Source of the DNA: Paenarthrobacter sp. A20
GTDB lineage: Bacteria > Actinomycetota > Actinomycetes > Actinomycetales > Micrococcaceae
Direction of reading: 5' to 3'
Length of the DNA stretch: 64,000 nt
Assembly: GCF_024168825.1 (NCBI RefSeq)
Contig: NZ_JALJWH010000001.1
Coordinates: forward strand, 3,658,001-3,722,000
Shown: piece by piece, positions 41,993 to 50,822 of the stretch
How positions within the stretch are numbered: position 1 is the first letter of the stretch
Layout: the number at the start of each line of letters is the position of its first letter
Made by a program: the position numbers and the translations under genes
Notes under the pieces: model-generated
The model's input: the letters and a program-made list of their open reading frames with translations, nothing else
What the model was told of the DNA's origin: nothing
Database searches by the model: none

Positions 41993-42781
41993 GTGAAGGC
42001 ACTCTCGCAGAAGCGACGTCACCCACTGGCAGCCATAGCGCTGCTGTTGATGGGCCTCCTCCTCACTGGTGGGCTCTACGCCGTTGCCACAACTGTCAAC
42101 CAGGCCAAGGCCGACACCACAAGCTTCAGCGCAAGTGACGTAGAAGAAGGCGGCAAGCTCTTTGCCGCCAACTGCGCCACCTGCCACGGCATGGGTGCGT
42201 CCGGAACCCAGGACGGCCCCTCGCTGGTCGGCGTGGGTGCTGCTGCAGTTGACTTCCAAGTTGGTACCGGTCGTATGCCCATGCAGATGAGCGGACCGCA
42301 GGCCCAGCAGAAGCCCGCCCAGTTCAACGAGGAGCAGACCAAGCAGCTCTCTGCTTACGTTGCTTCCCTCGGCGCAGGCCCGGCCATCCCCGAGGAACAC
42401 CTCCTGGACGGCAAGGGAGATGCAGCCAACGGTGGCGAACTCTTCCGAGTCAACTGCGCCATGTGCCACAACGCTGCCGCTGCCGGCGGCGCCCTGACCC
42501 GCGGTAAGTTTGCCCCCGCGTTGGCAGGTGTCAGCGCAGAGCACATCTACGAAGCCATGGCGACCGGCCCGCAGAACATGCCCGTCTTCAATGATTCCAA
42601 CATCACGCCTGAAGACAAGCGCGACATCATCACCTTCCTGAAGACCATCGAAGCCAACGGTTCACCCGGTGGCGCCGACCTGGGTTCACTTGGACCCGTA
42701 TCCGAAGGCCTGTTCGTTTGGGTTGCCGGCTTGGGTGTCATCATCGCATTCACGATCTGGCTGACGTCCCGTACGTCCTGA
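41993..42781 (+). CDS. qcrC: Cytochrome bc1 complex dihaem cytochrome c subunit
   Basis: The 262-aa protein has an N-terminal signal/anchor helix (AIALLLMGLLLTGGLYAVAT), two c-type haem motifs, CATCH (61-65) and CAMCH (155-159), and a C-terminal anchor helix (FVWVAGLGVIIAFTIWL). The dihaem form is the actinobacterial solution: it carries electrons directly from the bc1 complex to the aa3 oxidase, without a soluble cytochrome c. AAAGGA precedes the GTG. It is second in the operon, 88 nt after ctaE. Confidence 0.96.
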   Translation: MKALSQKRRHPLAAIALLLMGLLLTGGLYAVATTVNQAKADTTSFSASDVEEGGKLFAANCATCHGMGASGTQDGPSLVGVGAAAVDFQVGTGRMPMQMSGPQAQQKPAQFNEEQTKQLSAYVASLGAGPAIPEEHLLDGKGDAANGGELFRVNCAMCHNAAAAGGALTRGKFAPALAGVSAEHIYEAMATGPQNMPVFNDSNITPEDKRDIITFLKTIEANGSPGGADLGSLGPVSEGLFVWVAGLGVIIAFTIWLTSRTS

Positions 42782-42878
42782 TCCGGACACCACAAAAACT
42801 TCTGCTGCATGGTCAGCAGTTTGAAACTGAAAATAACTCGGCTCCGGCCGGGACAACGAGAGAAGGATGAGGCGAATT

Positions 42879-43949
42879 ATGGGCAACCATAGTGACGGCA
42901 GTCCGAACCACTCGGGCACCGTAGCTACGGCTGGTCAGAATGAGGTGGAGAAGTTCCAGGATCCTGGACTCCCTCCGCATCGTTTGCGCCTGGCTGACAC
43001 GGACCCGGTAGCCGCAAAGCGCGCCGAGCGTCAGGTAGCCATTCTGTTTGGCACCTCCGTCATCGGTACGCTGGTCTTCCTGGTGGCATACTTTGCCATC
43101 GACCTTGGCGACGACACCACCATTGCGACCATCCGTACCCAGAACCTTCTTCTGGGACTCGGTACGGCCTTCGCGATGCTTGGTATCGGCACCGGCATCG
43201 TGCACTGGGCCAAGGCCCTGATGCCCGATCACGAAGTGTCTGAAGAGCGCCACGCTATCCGTACCGAAGAAGATCGGCAGGCAGCAGTCCGGATCGTCGA
43301 CGACATCGTCGATGAGACCGGCATCAAGCGCCGCCCGCTGATCCGCAACACCCTTCTTGGTGCCGTTGCGCTTGCCCCGCTGCCCGCTCTCGCCATCTTC
43401 GGCGACCTGGGACCGCGTCCTGACGATGCCTTGGCACACACCATGTGGGCTCCCCAGGACGGAAAACTCAAGCGCCTGACCCGCGACCCCGATGGCACCC
43501 CCATCAAGGCCTCGGACGTCACCATCGGCTCGGCCTTCCACGTCATCCCCGAAGGCCTCAACGAGCTCCACGAAGGCAAGCTGAACGAGAAGGCAAAAGC
43601 CGTCGTTCTGCTGATGCGCCTGGATCCCAACTCTTTGAACCCCTCCGAGGGCCGAGAAAGCTGGAGCTACAACGGAATCGTTGCCTACTCCAAGATCTGC
43701 ACGCACGTCGGTTGCCCGGTTGCTCTCTATGAGCAGCAGACGCACCACCTTCTGTGCCCCTGCCACCAGTCCACTTTTGACCTTACGCAGGAATGCAAGG
43801 TCATCTTCGGACCGGCAAGCCGTCCGCTCCCCCAGCTGCCCATCGCAGTTGACGCAGAGGGCTACCTCGTCGCCACGAGCGACTTCAGAGAACCTGTAGG
43901 ACCGAGTTACTGGGAGCGTGACGAGCATGAGCGCCTCATCAACAGCTGA
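42879..43949 (+). CDS. qcrA: Cytochrome bc1 complex Rieske iron-sulfur subunit
   Basis: The 356-aa protein has three N-terminal membrane helices between about residues 55 and 190, as in actinobacteria, and a C-terminal Rieske domain. The cluster ligands are Cys274 and His276 in CTHVGCP and Cys293 and His296 in CPCHQS, with the disulfide pair Cys279/Cys295. The folded domain is exported, probably by the Tat system encoded at 16.8-17.9 kb. AGAAGGATGAGG upstream supports the ATG at 42879 over one 12 nt earlier. The end overlaps qcrB. Confidence 0.95.
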   Translation: MGNHSDGSPNHSGTVATAGQNEVEKFQDPGLPPHRLRLADTDPVAAKRAERQVAILFGTSVIGTLVFLVAYFAIDLGDDTTIATIRTQNLLLGLGTAFAMLGIGTGIVHWAKALMPDHEVSEERHAIRTEEDRQAAVRIVDDIVDETGIKRRPLIRNTLLGAVALAPLPALAIFGDLGPRPDDALAHTMWAPQDGKLKRLTRDPDGTPIKASDVTIGSAFHVIPEGLNELHEGKLNEKAKAVVLLMRLDPNSLNPSEGRESWSYNGIVAYSKICTHVGCPVALYEQQTHHLLCPCHQSTFDLTQECKVIFGPASRPLPQLPIAVDAEGYLVATSDFREPVGPSYWERDEHERLINS

Positions 43950-45600
43950 AGCCCCCTTCGTTCCGAAGACCAAGGTTGGTAGTTTCACCAACTTCGTGGA
44001 CGAGCGTGTGGGCGGCTCCGGCATCCTGCGTGAGTTCGGCCGGAAGGTGTTCCCCGACCACTGGTCGTTCATGTTCGGTGAGGTGGCGCTGTACTCCTTC
44101 GTCATCCTGCTGATGTCAGGTACATTCCTGACGTTCTTCTTCGATCCGTCGATGGCGGAAACCCATTACCAGGGTTCATACACTCCGCTGTATAACGTCG
44201 AAATGTCCGTTGCTTACAGCTCTTCGCTGAACATCTCGTTCGACGTCCGTGGCGGCCTGTTCATGCGCCAGGTACACCACTGGGCAGCCCTGCTGTTCGT
44301 GGCATCCCTTGGTGTTCACATGCTGCGCGTCTTCTTCACGGGTGCGTTCCGTAAGCCCCGCGAAATGAACTGGGTGGTGGGCGGCGTCCTGCTCATCCTG
44401 GCAATGGCAGCAGGCTTCACCGGCTACTCGCTCCCCGATGACCTGCTCTCCGGTAACGGTCTGCGCATCATCGACGGCGTGATCAAGTCGATCCCGGTCA
44501 TCGGCACGTACACCTCGTTCTTCCTCTTCGGGGGAGAATTCCCGGGTACCGCCATCATTGGCCGCCTTTATGTCCTGCACATCCTGCTGGTCCCCGCGCT
44601 CATCCTGCTGATGATCGTGATCCACCTCTTCATGGTGGTTGTGCACAAGCACACCCAGTACCCCGGCCCCGGTCGCAACGACGGCAACGTCGTCGGCTAC
44701 CCCCTCGGCCCGGTCTACGCAGCCAAGGCTGGTGGATTCTTCTTCATCGTCTTCGGCGTACTGGCACTCATGGCAGCCGCTTTCACGATCAACCCGATCT
44801 GGAACTACGGGCCCTATGACCCCTCTCCGGTTTCCGCTGGTACCCAGCCCGACTGGTACATCGGCTTTGTCGATGGTGCGCTGCGCCTCATGCCCGGCGT
44901 CATCAACGACTTCCACTTCGAGTGGGTCATCTTCGGACGTACCTTGACGTTGAACGTATTGCTTCCGGCACTTGTACCCGCCGGAATCATCTTCACTGTG
45001 CTGTTCATGTACCCGTGGATCGAACGCTGGATCACCAAGGACAACCGCGAACACCACGTTCTCGATCGTCCGCGCAACGCTCCTACCCGCACGGCGATCG
45101 GTGTTGCAGGGTTCACCTGGTACTGCGTGATGTGGGCTGCAGCTGGATCCGACCTTATTGCGACGCACTTCCACGTATCGCTGAACGACGTGACCTACTG
45201 GCTCCGGACGCTGTTCTTTATCGGCCCGATCCTTGCTTTCATCGTGACCAAGCGAATCGCTCTCGCGCTCCAGCGCAAGGACCGCGAAATTGCCTTGCAC
45301 GGCCGTGAAACCGGACGAATTGTCCGGCTCCCCCACGGTGAGTTCATTGAGGTCCACGCTCCGCTTGACGAGTACAAGCGGTACAAGCTCGTTGGGTTCG
45401 AATCGCCGGCTCCCCTGCCGGCCGAACCGAACGAACATGGCGTTGTCACCCGTAAGGAAAAGCGCCGCGCGGCACTTTCCAAGTGGTTCTTCGAGGACCG
45501 CGTTGCCCCGGCAACTCCGGCAGAGCTCGAAGCCGCCCACGCACACGGCCACCACGAGGCCATTGCAGCTGGCGAAGACCAGAAGAGCCTGAGCCACTAG
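43927..45600 (+). CDS. qcrB: Cytochrome bc1 complex cytochrome b subunit
   Basis: The 557-aa cytochrome b has the haem-binding histidine pairs in RQVHHWAALLFVASLGVHML and HILLVPALILLMIVIHLF, the quinol-site motif GYSLPDDLLSG and the C-terminal extension found in actinobacteria. It oxidises menaquinol and passes electrons to the Rieske and haem c proteins. GGGAG at 43912-43916 favours ATG 43927; a GTG 9 nt earlier is possible. The gene overlaps the end of qcrA by 23 nt. An intrinsic terminator follows. Confidence 0.96.
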   Translation: MSASSTAEAPFVPKTKVGSFTNFVDERVGGSGILREFGRKVFPDHWSFMFGEVALYSFVILLMSGTFLTFFFDPSMAETHYQGSYTPLYNVEMSVAYSSSLNISFDVRGGLFMRQVHHWAALLFVASLGVHMLRVFFTGAFRKPREMNWVVGGVLLILAMAAGFTGYSLPDDLLSGNGLRIIDGVIKSIPVIGTYTSFFLFGGEFPGTAIIGRLYVLHILLVPALILLMIVIHLFMVVVHKHTQYPGPGRNDGNVVGYPLGPVYAAKAGGFFFIVFGVLALMAAAFTINPIWNYGPYDPSPVSAGTQPDWYIGFVDGALRLMPGVINDFHFEWVIFGRTLTLNVLLPALVPAGIIFTVLFMYPWIERWITKDNREHHVLDRPRNAPTRTAIGVAGFTWYCVMWAAAGSDLIATHFHVSLNDVTYWLRTLFFIGPILAFIVTKRIALALQRKDREIALHGRETGRIVRLPHGEFIEVHAPLDEYKRYKLVGFESPAPLPAEPNEHGVVTRKEKRRAALSKWFFEDRVAPATPAELEAAHAHGHHEAIAAGEDQKSLSH

Positions 45601-45623
45601 CGCTTAGCACTCAACATTGAAGT

Positions 45624-45657
45624 AGGGCCCGGTCCATCCGACCGGGCCCTGCTTTTT
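45624..45657 (+). terminator. Intrinsic terminator of the ctaE-qcrCAB operon
   Basis: AGGGCCCGGTC (45624-45634) pairs perfectly with GACCGGGCCCT (45640-45650) around a 5-nt loop, followed by GCTTTTT. It is a textbook rho-independent terminator. Confidence 0.92.
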
Positions 45658-45722
45658 GTCTTCTTTAATGGACTGTCCGGGCCAAGCCCGTGGTGTTTGG
45701 CCCGGGAGCGACCCTTGGAGTG

Positions 45723-46511
45723 CTACTGGGTTCGGTATCCCGACGAATAGTTTCTCGTAGGCCGAACCCCTGGTCGCTGCAGGGGAACCCAAAGTTTGTA
45801 GCGGTCTGCCCGATAGTAGGAAACTGAATAGTCCACCATGGCGCGGGCGACGAAGGCGTGGCGCTGAATCTTGAGCAAGGGGGCACCGACGTCGACGTTG
45901 AGGAGTCTCGCGGTGGAGGGAGAGGCCGCTGTGGCCTCAATCATGTCCTCACCCCACTCCATGACCAAGCCGAAGCGTTCGCTCAAAACGTTGTACAGCG
46001 AGGTAGGTGGTGCCTCATCCAGCAGTCCCGGAACCCTGTGCGCCGGGATAAAGTTCTCGTCAACGCTCATTGGCTCGTTGTCGGCCAGCAGAAGTCGTCG
46101 GAAACGAACCAACGGGGTACCCTCCTCCAACTGGAGCTCCCGGGCGAGGAACGCACTGGCACCAATCTGTTCGAAACTCAGCACCTTGGCCGCAGGGACC
46201 ATGCCTCGCCGCTGCATTTCCTCGCTATAGGAAGTGAGCTTGACTTGGAGATCAAGCTTTGGCTTTCTGACGAACGTTCCAAGCCCTACTACGCGCTCGA
46301 TCACCTCTTCACCCACCAAGGCGTCGATGGCCTGACGAACGGTCATACGCGCCAGACCGAAGCGTTCCGAAAGATCCCTCTCCGACGGAAGCGCTGATCC
46401 AGGCGGGCAGGATTGCGCAATGAAGGCCCGGAGGATTTCACGCAATTGAACATAGATTGGCGTGCCGCTACTGCGGTCGATCTCGCCGGCAATGTTTGCC
46501 GCCTCAGGCAC
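45723..46511 (-). CDS. GntR/HutC family regulator (DasR/NagR-like)
   Basis: The 262-aa protein has an N-terminal winged helix (residues about 17-80: PIYVQLREILRAFIAQSCPP, LPSERDLSERFGLARMTVRQ, AIDALVGEEVIERVVGLGTF) and a UTRA effector domain (from about 90: SFEQIGASAFLARELQLEEG, then VDYSVSYYRADRYKLWVPLQ). HutC-subfamily regulators such as DasR sense sugar phosphates (glucosamine-6-P) and control PTS genes. It is divergent from an HPr-like gene, and a DasR-like half-perfect operator lies between. GTG start; no clear Shine-Dalgarno. Confidence 0.9.
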   Translation of the reverse strand: MPEAANIAGEIDRSSGTPIYVQLREILRAFIAQSCPPGSALPSERDLSERFGLARMTVRQAIDALVGEEVIERVVGLGTFVRKPKLDLQVKLTSYSEEMQRRGMVPAAKVLSFEQIGASAFLARELQLEEGTPLVRFRRLLLADNEPMSVDENFIPAHRVPGLLDEAPPTSLYNVLSERFGLVMEWGEDMIEATAASPSTARLLNVDVGAPLLKIQRHAFVARAMVDYSVSYYRADRYKLWVPLQRPGVRPTRNYSSGYRTQ

Positions 46512-46561
46512 GGCAGCTGTCCAGCAAATGAGTCATGTATCAAGGATAATTCAGTGAGGCT

Positions 46562-46577
46562 TCAGGTCTAGACCACT
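46562..46577. promoter_or_regulatory. dre-like operator between the GntR regulator and HPr
   Basis: TCAGGTCTAGACCACT matches 14 of 16 positions of the DasR-responsive element consensus (A[C/G]TGGTCTAGACCA[C/G]T, known for Streptomyces). The 10-bp core GGTCTAGACC (46565-46574) is a perfect palindrome. It is 51 nt from the regulator's start codon and about 36 nt upstream of the HPr -10 box TACGCT (46613-46618). Confidence 0.65.
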
Positions 46578-46666
46578 GAACCGCGATGTGGAGCAGGCAC
46601 TCCCCCTGAGGCTACGCTGGTATGGATCATTTTCTGACGGGACACCGTCATAACAAAGGAGTTGGG

Positions 46667-46960
46667 TTGCCGGAGCAGAAGGCCTTCGTTGCCGCCGAAA
46701 TCGGATTGCACGCCCGGGCGGCCGCGGTATTCGTCCGCGCCGTCACCGAAACCGGTATGCCGGTCACCATTCGAAAGCAGGGTGGTCAACCAGTCGACGC
46801 CCGCTCCCTACTTGAGGTCATGACCGAAGACTTCGGTCACGGCTGTGAAGTCTATCTAGAGGTGCAACCAGGTGCCCTCAGCGCCGAACAGACGCTGTCG
46901 GGAGCCGAGAATGCGCTGATCGCCCTCTCGGCCGTTCTTGAGGCCATAGAGGCCCGCTGA
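46667..46960 (+). CDS. HPr-like phosphocarrier protein with altered active-site motif
   Basis: The 97-aa protein has the HPr fold pattern: KAFVAAEIGLHARAAAVFV, PVTIRKQGGQPVDARSLLEV and ENALIALSAVLEAIEAR. The phosphorylatable His15 is present in GLHAR, and Ser in DARSLLEVM sits at the regulatory Ser46 position. The proline after Arg17, conserved in PTS HPr (HARPA), is Ala here (HARAA). I set the start at TTG 46667 because AAAGGAG (46655-46661) is 5 nt upstream. It is probably a PTS phosphocarrier controlled by the divergent GntR protein, but its competence is uncertain because of the substitution. Confidence 0.88.
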   Translation: MPEQKAFVAAEIGLHARAAAVFVRAVTETGMPVTIRKQGGQPVDARSLLEVMTEDFGHGCEVYLEVQPGALSAEQTLSGAENALIALSAVLEAIEAR

Positions 46961-47020
46961 GAGGTACTACCCGCCCCAGGCTGAACGACCTCGTGCCGGA
47001 TCCTCGGCATGAGCTTAAAG

Positions 47021-47054
47021 AGAATGGGCCCCACCGTGAGGTGGGGCCCATTCT
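47021..47054. terminator. Bidirectional terminator between HPr and ctaF
   Basis: AGAATGGGCCCCACC (47021-47035) pairs perfectly with GGTGGGGCCCATTCT (47040-47054) around GTGA, giving a 15-bp stem between convergent genes. Confidence 0.88.
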
Positions 47055-47070
47055 TCTGTCTTGCTGACTA

Positions 47071-47472
47071 TTAGTGTGCGTGGTCGCCGCGGCTGTATTC
47101 GAAAACCCAACCGACCAATGCCACCAGGGCGAGGCCACCGGCGACGTAGGTTACCCAGAAGCCAATGGCGAGGCCGAGGAATCCGCCGGCACATGCCAGG
47201 CCGAGGACCAGGGGCCACCAGCTCCAAGGGCTGAAGTGGCCCTGTTCGCCTGCACCCTCATGAACTTCAGCATCCGGACGGTCCTCCGGACGAAGGCCAA
47301 TCCGCTTGCCGGTGAAGCCAAGGTAGGCGCCGATCATGCCCGCGAGACCGCCAACCAGGAGGATGCCCAGGACACCTACCCACTCAGACCATTCGGTCAG
47401 GAAGCCATAAGCAATGGCTACGGGGACGAAGAAGAAGACTCCGGCTCCGAAGAGCCACGATTCAATTTTCAT
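47071..47472 (-). CDS. ctaF: Actinobacterial cytochrome c oxidase subunit IV
   Basis: The 133-aa membrane protein has four helices: [60 protein letters not shown] and [21 protein letters not shown] at the N-terminus and the PEDRPDAE loop are typical of actinobacterial CtaF. It is a structural subunit of the aa3 oxidase found only in this phylum. It starts 4 nt before the ctaD stop, so the two are translationally coupled. Confidence 0.93.
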   Translation of the reverse strand: MKIESWLFGAGVFFFVPVAIAYGFLTEWSEWVGVLGILLVGGLAGMIGAYLGFTGKRIGLRPEDRPDAEVHEGAGEQGHFSPWSWWPLVLGLACAGGFLGLAIGFWVTYVAGGLALVALVGWVFEYSRGDHAH

Positions 47473-49193
47473 TTGTTGACGTCCCTTTGGTCGGCGTTAC
47501 CCAAGACAGCTGCTGCGGGCGACGGGGCCTCGGCAGTGTGAACCTGGGCCAACTCCGGGTGGTGAAGGTCCAGAGCCGGGCGCTCGGAGCGGATACGGGG
47601 CAAGGAGGTGAAGTTGTGGCGCGGCGGCGGGCAGGACGTTGCCCATTCCAGCGAAGCACCAAAGCCCCAGGGGTCATCGACTTCAACCTTCTTGTTGCTG
47701 CGCCACGTGATGTAGACGTTCCAGAAGAACGGCAGCAGCGATGCGCCCAGTACGAAGGAGGAAATAGTGGAGAACTGGTTCATCCACGTGAAGTTATCCT
47801 GCGGCATGTAGTCGGCGTATCGACGCGGCATGCCTTCCACACCCAGCCAGTGCTGGATAAGGAACGTGCCGTGGAAGCCCAGGAACAGCAGCCAGAAGTG
47901 AATCTTGCCGAGACGTTCGTTGAGCATCTTGCCGGTCCACTTGGGCCACCAGAAGTAGAACCCTGCGAACATCGCGAACACGACCGTACCGAAGACCACG
48001 TAGTGGAAGTGGGCAACCACGAAGTAGGAGTCCGAGACGTGGAAGTCCAGCGGCGGGGAGGCCAGGATGATACCCGTCAGTCCACCGAAGAGGAACGTCA
48101 CCAGGAAGCCGATGCTCCAGAGCATCGGCGTCTCGAAGGTGATGGAGCCCTGCCACAACGTACCGATCCAGTTGAAGAACTTCACACCGGTTGGGACTGC
48201 AATCAGCATGGTCATGAACGCGAAGAACGGCAGCAGCACCGATCCGGTCACATACATGTGGTGTGCCCACACCGTGACGGAGAGCGCAGCAATGGCGATG
48301 GTCGCATAGACCAGGCCCTTGTAGCCAAAGATGGGCTTGCGGCTGAAGACGGGGAAGATCTCGGAGACGATGCCGAAGAACGGCAACGCGATGATGTACA
48401 CCTCAGGGTGTCCGAAGAACCAGAACAGGTGCTGCCAGAGGACGGCACCGCCGTTTTCGGGATCAAAGATGTGGGCGCCGAAGCGGCGGTCGGCACCGAG
48501 AGCAAACAGTGCTGCTGCCAGCGGCGGGAAGGCCATCAGGACCAGGATCGCAGTGACGAGGGTGTTCCAGGTGAAGATCGGCATGCGCCACATGGTCATG
48601 CCCGGTGCGCGCATGCAGATGATGGTGGTGATGAAGTTGACGGCACCAAGGATGGTTCCGAAACCGGAGAGCGCAAGTCCAAAGACCCACAAGTCACCAC
48701 CGACGCCCGGACTGAATGTCGTGTTGGACAACGGAGCATAGGCGAACCAGCCAAAGGACGCAGCACCCTGCGGGGTGATGAAGCCGGAGACCGCGATGGT
48801 GGAGCCGAACAGGAAGAACCAGAAAGCCAAGGCGTTCAAGCGCGGGAAGGCGACGTCGGGGGCGCCAATCTGCAACGGCATAATGACGTTCGCGAAGCCG
48901 GCAAAGAGCGGCGTTGCGAACATCAGGAGCATCACAGTGCCGTGCATCGTGAACATCTGGTTGTACTGCTCTTTGGTCTGCAGGATCTGCATTCCGGGTT
49001 CGAACAGTTCAGCGCGGATCAACAGCGCCATGACGCCACCGAGGCAGAAGAACACGAAGGACGCGATCAGGTACATGTACCCGATGGTTTTGTGGTCGGT
49101 GGAGGTGATCCAGTTGACGACGATGCGCCCCTTGGATTTAGGAACTACGGGAGCGTCTAGGACCCCCGCGGCGGATTGAGTGTACGTAGCCAC
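47469..49193 (-). CDS. ctaD: Cytochrome c oxidase subunit I
   Basis: The 574-aa catalytic subunit has twelve helices with the haem-copper motifs: [20 protein letters not shown] (low-spin haem His), [20 protein letters not shown] (CuB His and cross-linked Tyr), WAHHMYVTG (CuB His pair) and [11 protein letters not shown] (haem a3 and low-spin haem histidines). It reduces O2 to water and pumps protons. It lies between ctaC and ctaF, with a 10-nt gap after ctaC and a 4-nt overlap with ctaF. Confidence 0.97.
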   Translation of the reverse strand: MATYTQSAAGVLDAPVVPKSKGRIVVNWITSTDHKTIGYMYLIASFVFFCLGGVMALLIRAELFEPGMQILQTKEQYNQMFTMHGTVMLLMFATPLFAGFANVIMPLQIGAPDVAFPRLNALAFWFFLFGSTIAVSGFITPQGAASFGWFAYAPLSNTTFSPGVGGDLWVFGLALSGFGTILGAVNFITTIICMRAPGMTMWRMPIFTWNTLVTAILVLMAFPPLAAALFALGADRRFGAHIFDPENGGAVLWQHLFWFFGHPEVYIIALPFFGIVSEIFPVFSRKPIFGYKGLVYATIAIAALSVTVWAHHMYVTGSVLLPFFAFMTMLIAVPTGVKFFNWIGTLWQGSITFETPMLWSIGFLVTFLFGGLTGIILASPPLDFHVSDSYFVVAHFHYVVFGTVVFAMFAGFYFWWPKWTGKMLNERLGKIHFWLLFLGFHGTFLIQHWLGVEGMPRRYADYMPQDNFTWMNQFSTISSFVLGASLLPFFWNVYITWRSNKKVEVDDPWGFGASLEWATSCPPPRHNFTSLPRIRSERPALDLHHPELAQVHTAEAPSPAAAVLGNADQRDVNK

Positions 49194-49203
49194 GTCGCTC
49201 CCC

Positions 49204-50076
49204 TTACTTGGTTTCGTTCAGGTTCGGGTTGCGGTCGTATTCCGCACCGAGGAGGCCCGTGTTGCCTTCCTGGCGAAGCTTGTCCATGTGTGCCTGGAAC
49301 TCAGACTCGGAGACAACCTTGACGCGGAAAAGCATTTCGGAGTGGTATTCACCGCAGAGTTCGGCACACTTACCGTCGAAGGTGCCTTCCTTGGTGGGCG
49401 TGAACCTGATGTAGTTCGTCTTGCCAGGGATCATGTCGCGCTTCTGGAGGAACGCGGGGACCCAGAATGAATGGATGACGTCGCGGGAGTTCAGCTCCAG
49501 GTCCACGGACTTGCCAACGGGCAAGTAGAGAGTGGGGAGAAGTTCCTTGTTGACATCGTTGCCGGTCAGGTGCGCCTGGACGCCGGCCTCGTGGAGGTCT
49601 TCATTGATGACCTCGCCCTTTTTGTAGTTGAAGTCCCAGGCCCACTGCTTGCCGCGGACGTCGACAACGACGTCGGCAGGCTGCGAGCGGTCATCGATCG
49701 CGCGCTGGTCCTGGTCGGTGAAGTAGAAGAACACCAGCACCATGAACAGCGGGATGGTCAAGTAGAAGACCTCGAGCGGCAGGTTGTAGCTGAGCTGCTT
49801 CGGGAAACCCGTGGTGCCCTTGCGGCGGCGGTAAGCGATGATGCACCAGACCAGAAGGCCCCACGTGATGATACCGACTGCCAAGGCGGCGATCCATGAG
49901 TTGACCCAGAGGTCCATGATCCGGTCAGTGTGGTTGGTCGTGCCGCGCTCTGTAGGCAGCCAACCCTTCTCTACCTCTGGTGAACATCCGGTCAAAACCA
50001 ACGCGCCGGCGAGTGCCAAGCCAGTGATCGATGTGATCTTTATGCGTCGGCTGCCGGTTCGGTTCTGCGAACTCAC
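49204..50076 (-). CDS. ctaC: Cytochrome c oxidase subunit II
   Basis: The 290-aa protein is a lipoprotein: signal [17 protein letters not shown] with the lipobox LTGC. Two membrane helices follow ([20 protein letters not shown] and [18 protein letters not shown]), then a cupredoxin domain with the CuA ligands in VIHSFWVP and [12 protein letters not shown]. It accepts electrons from the bc1 complex. AGAGGAAGGG lies before the GTG at 50076; an upstream in-frame start exists but would displace the signal peptide. First gene of ctaC-ctaD-ctaF. Confidence 0.95.
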   Translation of the reverse strand: MSSQNRTGSRRIKITSITGLALAGALVLTGCSPEVEKGWLPTERGTTNHTDRIMDLWVNSWIAALAVGIITWGLLVWCIIAYRRRKGTTGFPKQLSYNLPLEVFYLTIPLFMVLVFFYFTDQDQRAIDDRSQPADVVVDVRGKQWAWDFNYKKGEVINEDLHEAGVQAHLTGNDVNKELLPTLYLPVGKSVDLELNSRDVIHSFWVPAFLQKRDMIPGKTNYIRFTPTKEGTFDGKCAELCGEYHSEMLFRVKVVSESEFQAHMDKLRQEGNTGLLGAEYDRNPNLNETK

Positions 50077-50260
50077 AGACGGCCCTTCCTCTTGTTGCTG
50101 TCTCCCGGCAGGCCGAAGGCTCACCGGGCACACTAAAAAGTTTTACTACCCGATGTAGAGCTTACCGCTATCAAGCGGATTTCGCGCACATGTCAGCGCC
50201 GTGGCTCCGAACGGTTTCAAACCAGTCCGAAGGGGCGCCGACATGCGGCGATGGCTCACA

Positions 50261-50650
50261 TCAGTGGAACGAATCGCCGCAGGCGCATGACCCGCCGGCA
50301 TTCGGGTTATCGATGGTGAAACCTTGCTTCGAAATGGTGTCCTCGAAGTCGATGCTGGCGCCGCTGAGGTAGGGAACGCTCATCTTGTCTACTACGACCT
50401 CAACGCCGTCGTAGTCGCGCACAGCGTCTCCGTCGAGCATGCGCTCATCGAAGTAAAGCTGGTAGATCAGGCCGGAGCATCCTCCAGGCTGGACTGCAAC
50501 GCGCAGCCGAAGGTCGGTACGCCCTTCCTGCTCGAGGAGGCTGCGGACCTTGCCTGCGGCGACGTCGGTCAGATTGACCTCGTGCGTGGGCAGTTCGTCG
50601 TTGGAGACGACCTGTGCTCCGGTGCTGTTTTCGTTGGTTGCAGTGCTCAT
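50261..50650 (-). CDS. erpA: Iron-sulfur cluster insertion protein (HesB/IscA/ErpA family)
   Basis: The 129-aa A-type carrier has the three conserved cysteines: one in QPGGCSGLIYQL and two in SCACGDSF near the C-terminus. It carries Fe-S clusters to apoproteins. The QHAxGKVxxLL-type helix is present as VAAGKVRSLLEQEGRTDLRL. AAGGTAGG precedes the ATG. It lies between the oxidase operon and the M20 peptidase with its own promoter region. Confidence 0.93.
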   Translation of the reverse strand: MSTATNENSTGAQVVSNDELPTHEVNLTDVAAGKVRSLLEQEGRTDLRLRVAVQPGGCSGLIYQLYFDERMLDGDAVRDYDGVEVVVDKMSVPYLSGASIDFEDTISKQGFTIDNPNAGGSCACGDSFH

Positions 50651-50822
50651 TGGCCTACCTTCTTATGAAGCTCTTGGAGGCCGCGCCGGGACGCTGCCTG
50701 CCCTTACCCAATTACGTACGGGTTATAGCTAATGCTACGTCGCACAGACGCTTAGCTATAACTCCTGACGTAACCACAGACAGCATTTCGTTGTTCCCGG
50801 CGCGCCGCGCAGCCATCCTAGG

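Noticed and set aside
44176..45597. Long open frame antisense to qcrB (473 codons)
   Set aside because: Product is His/Glu/Asp-rich without domain structure; qcrB on the other strand is complete.
47487..49160. Long open frame antisense to ctaD (557 codons)
   Set aside because: It mirrors the codon periodicity of ctaD in high-GC DNA. The product is full of His/Asp/Arg-rich low-complexity sequence with no family pattern, while ctaD on the other strand has all oxidase motifs.
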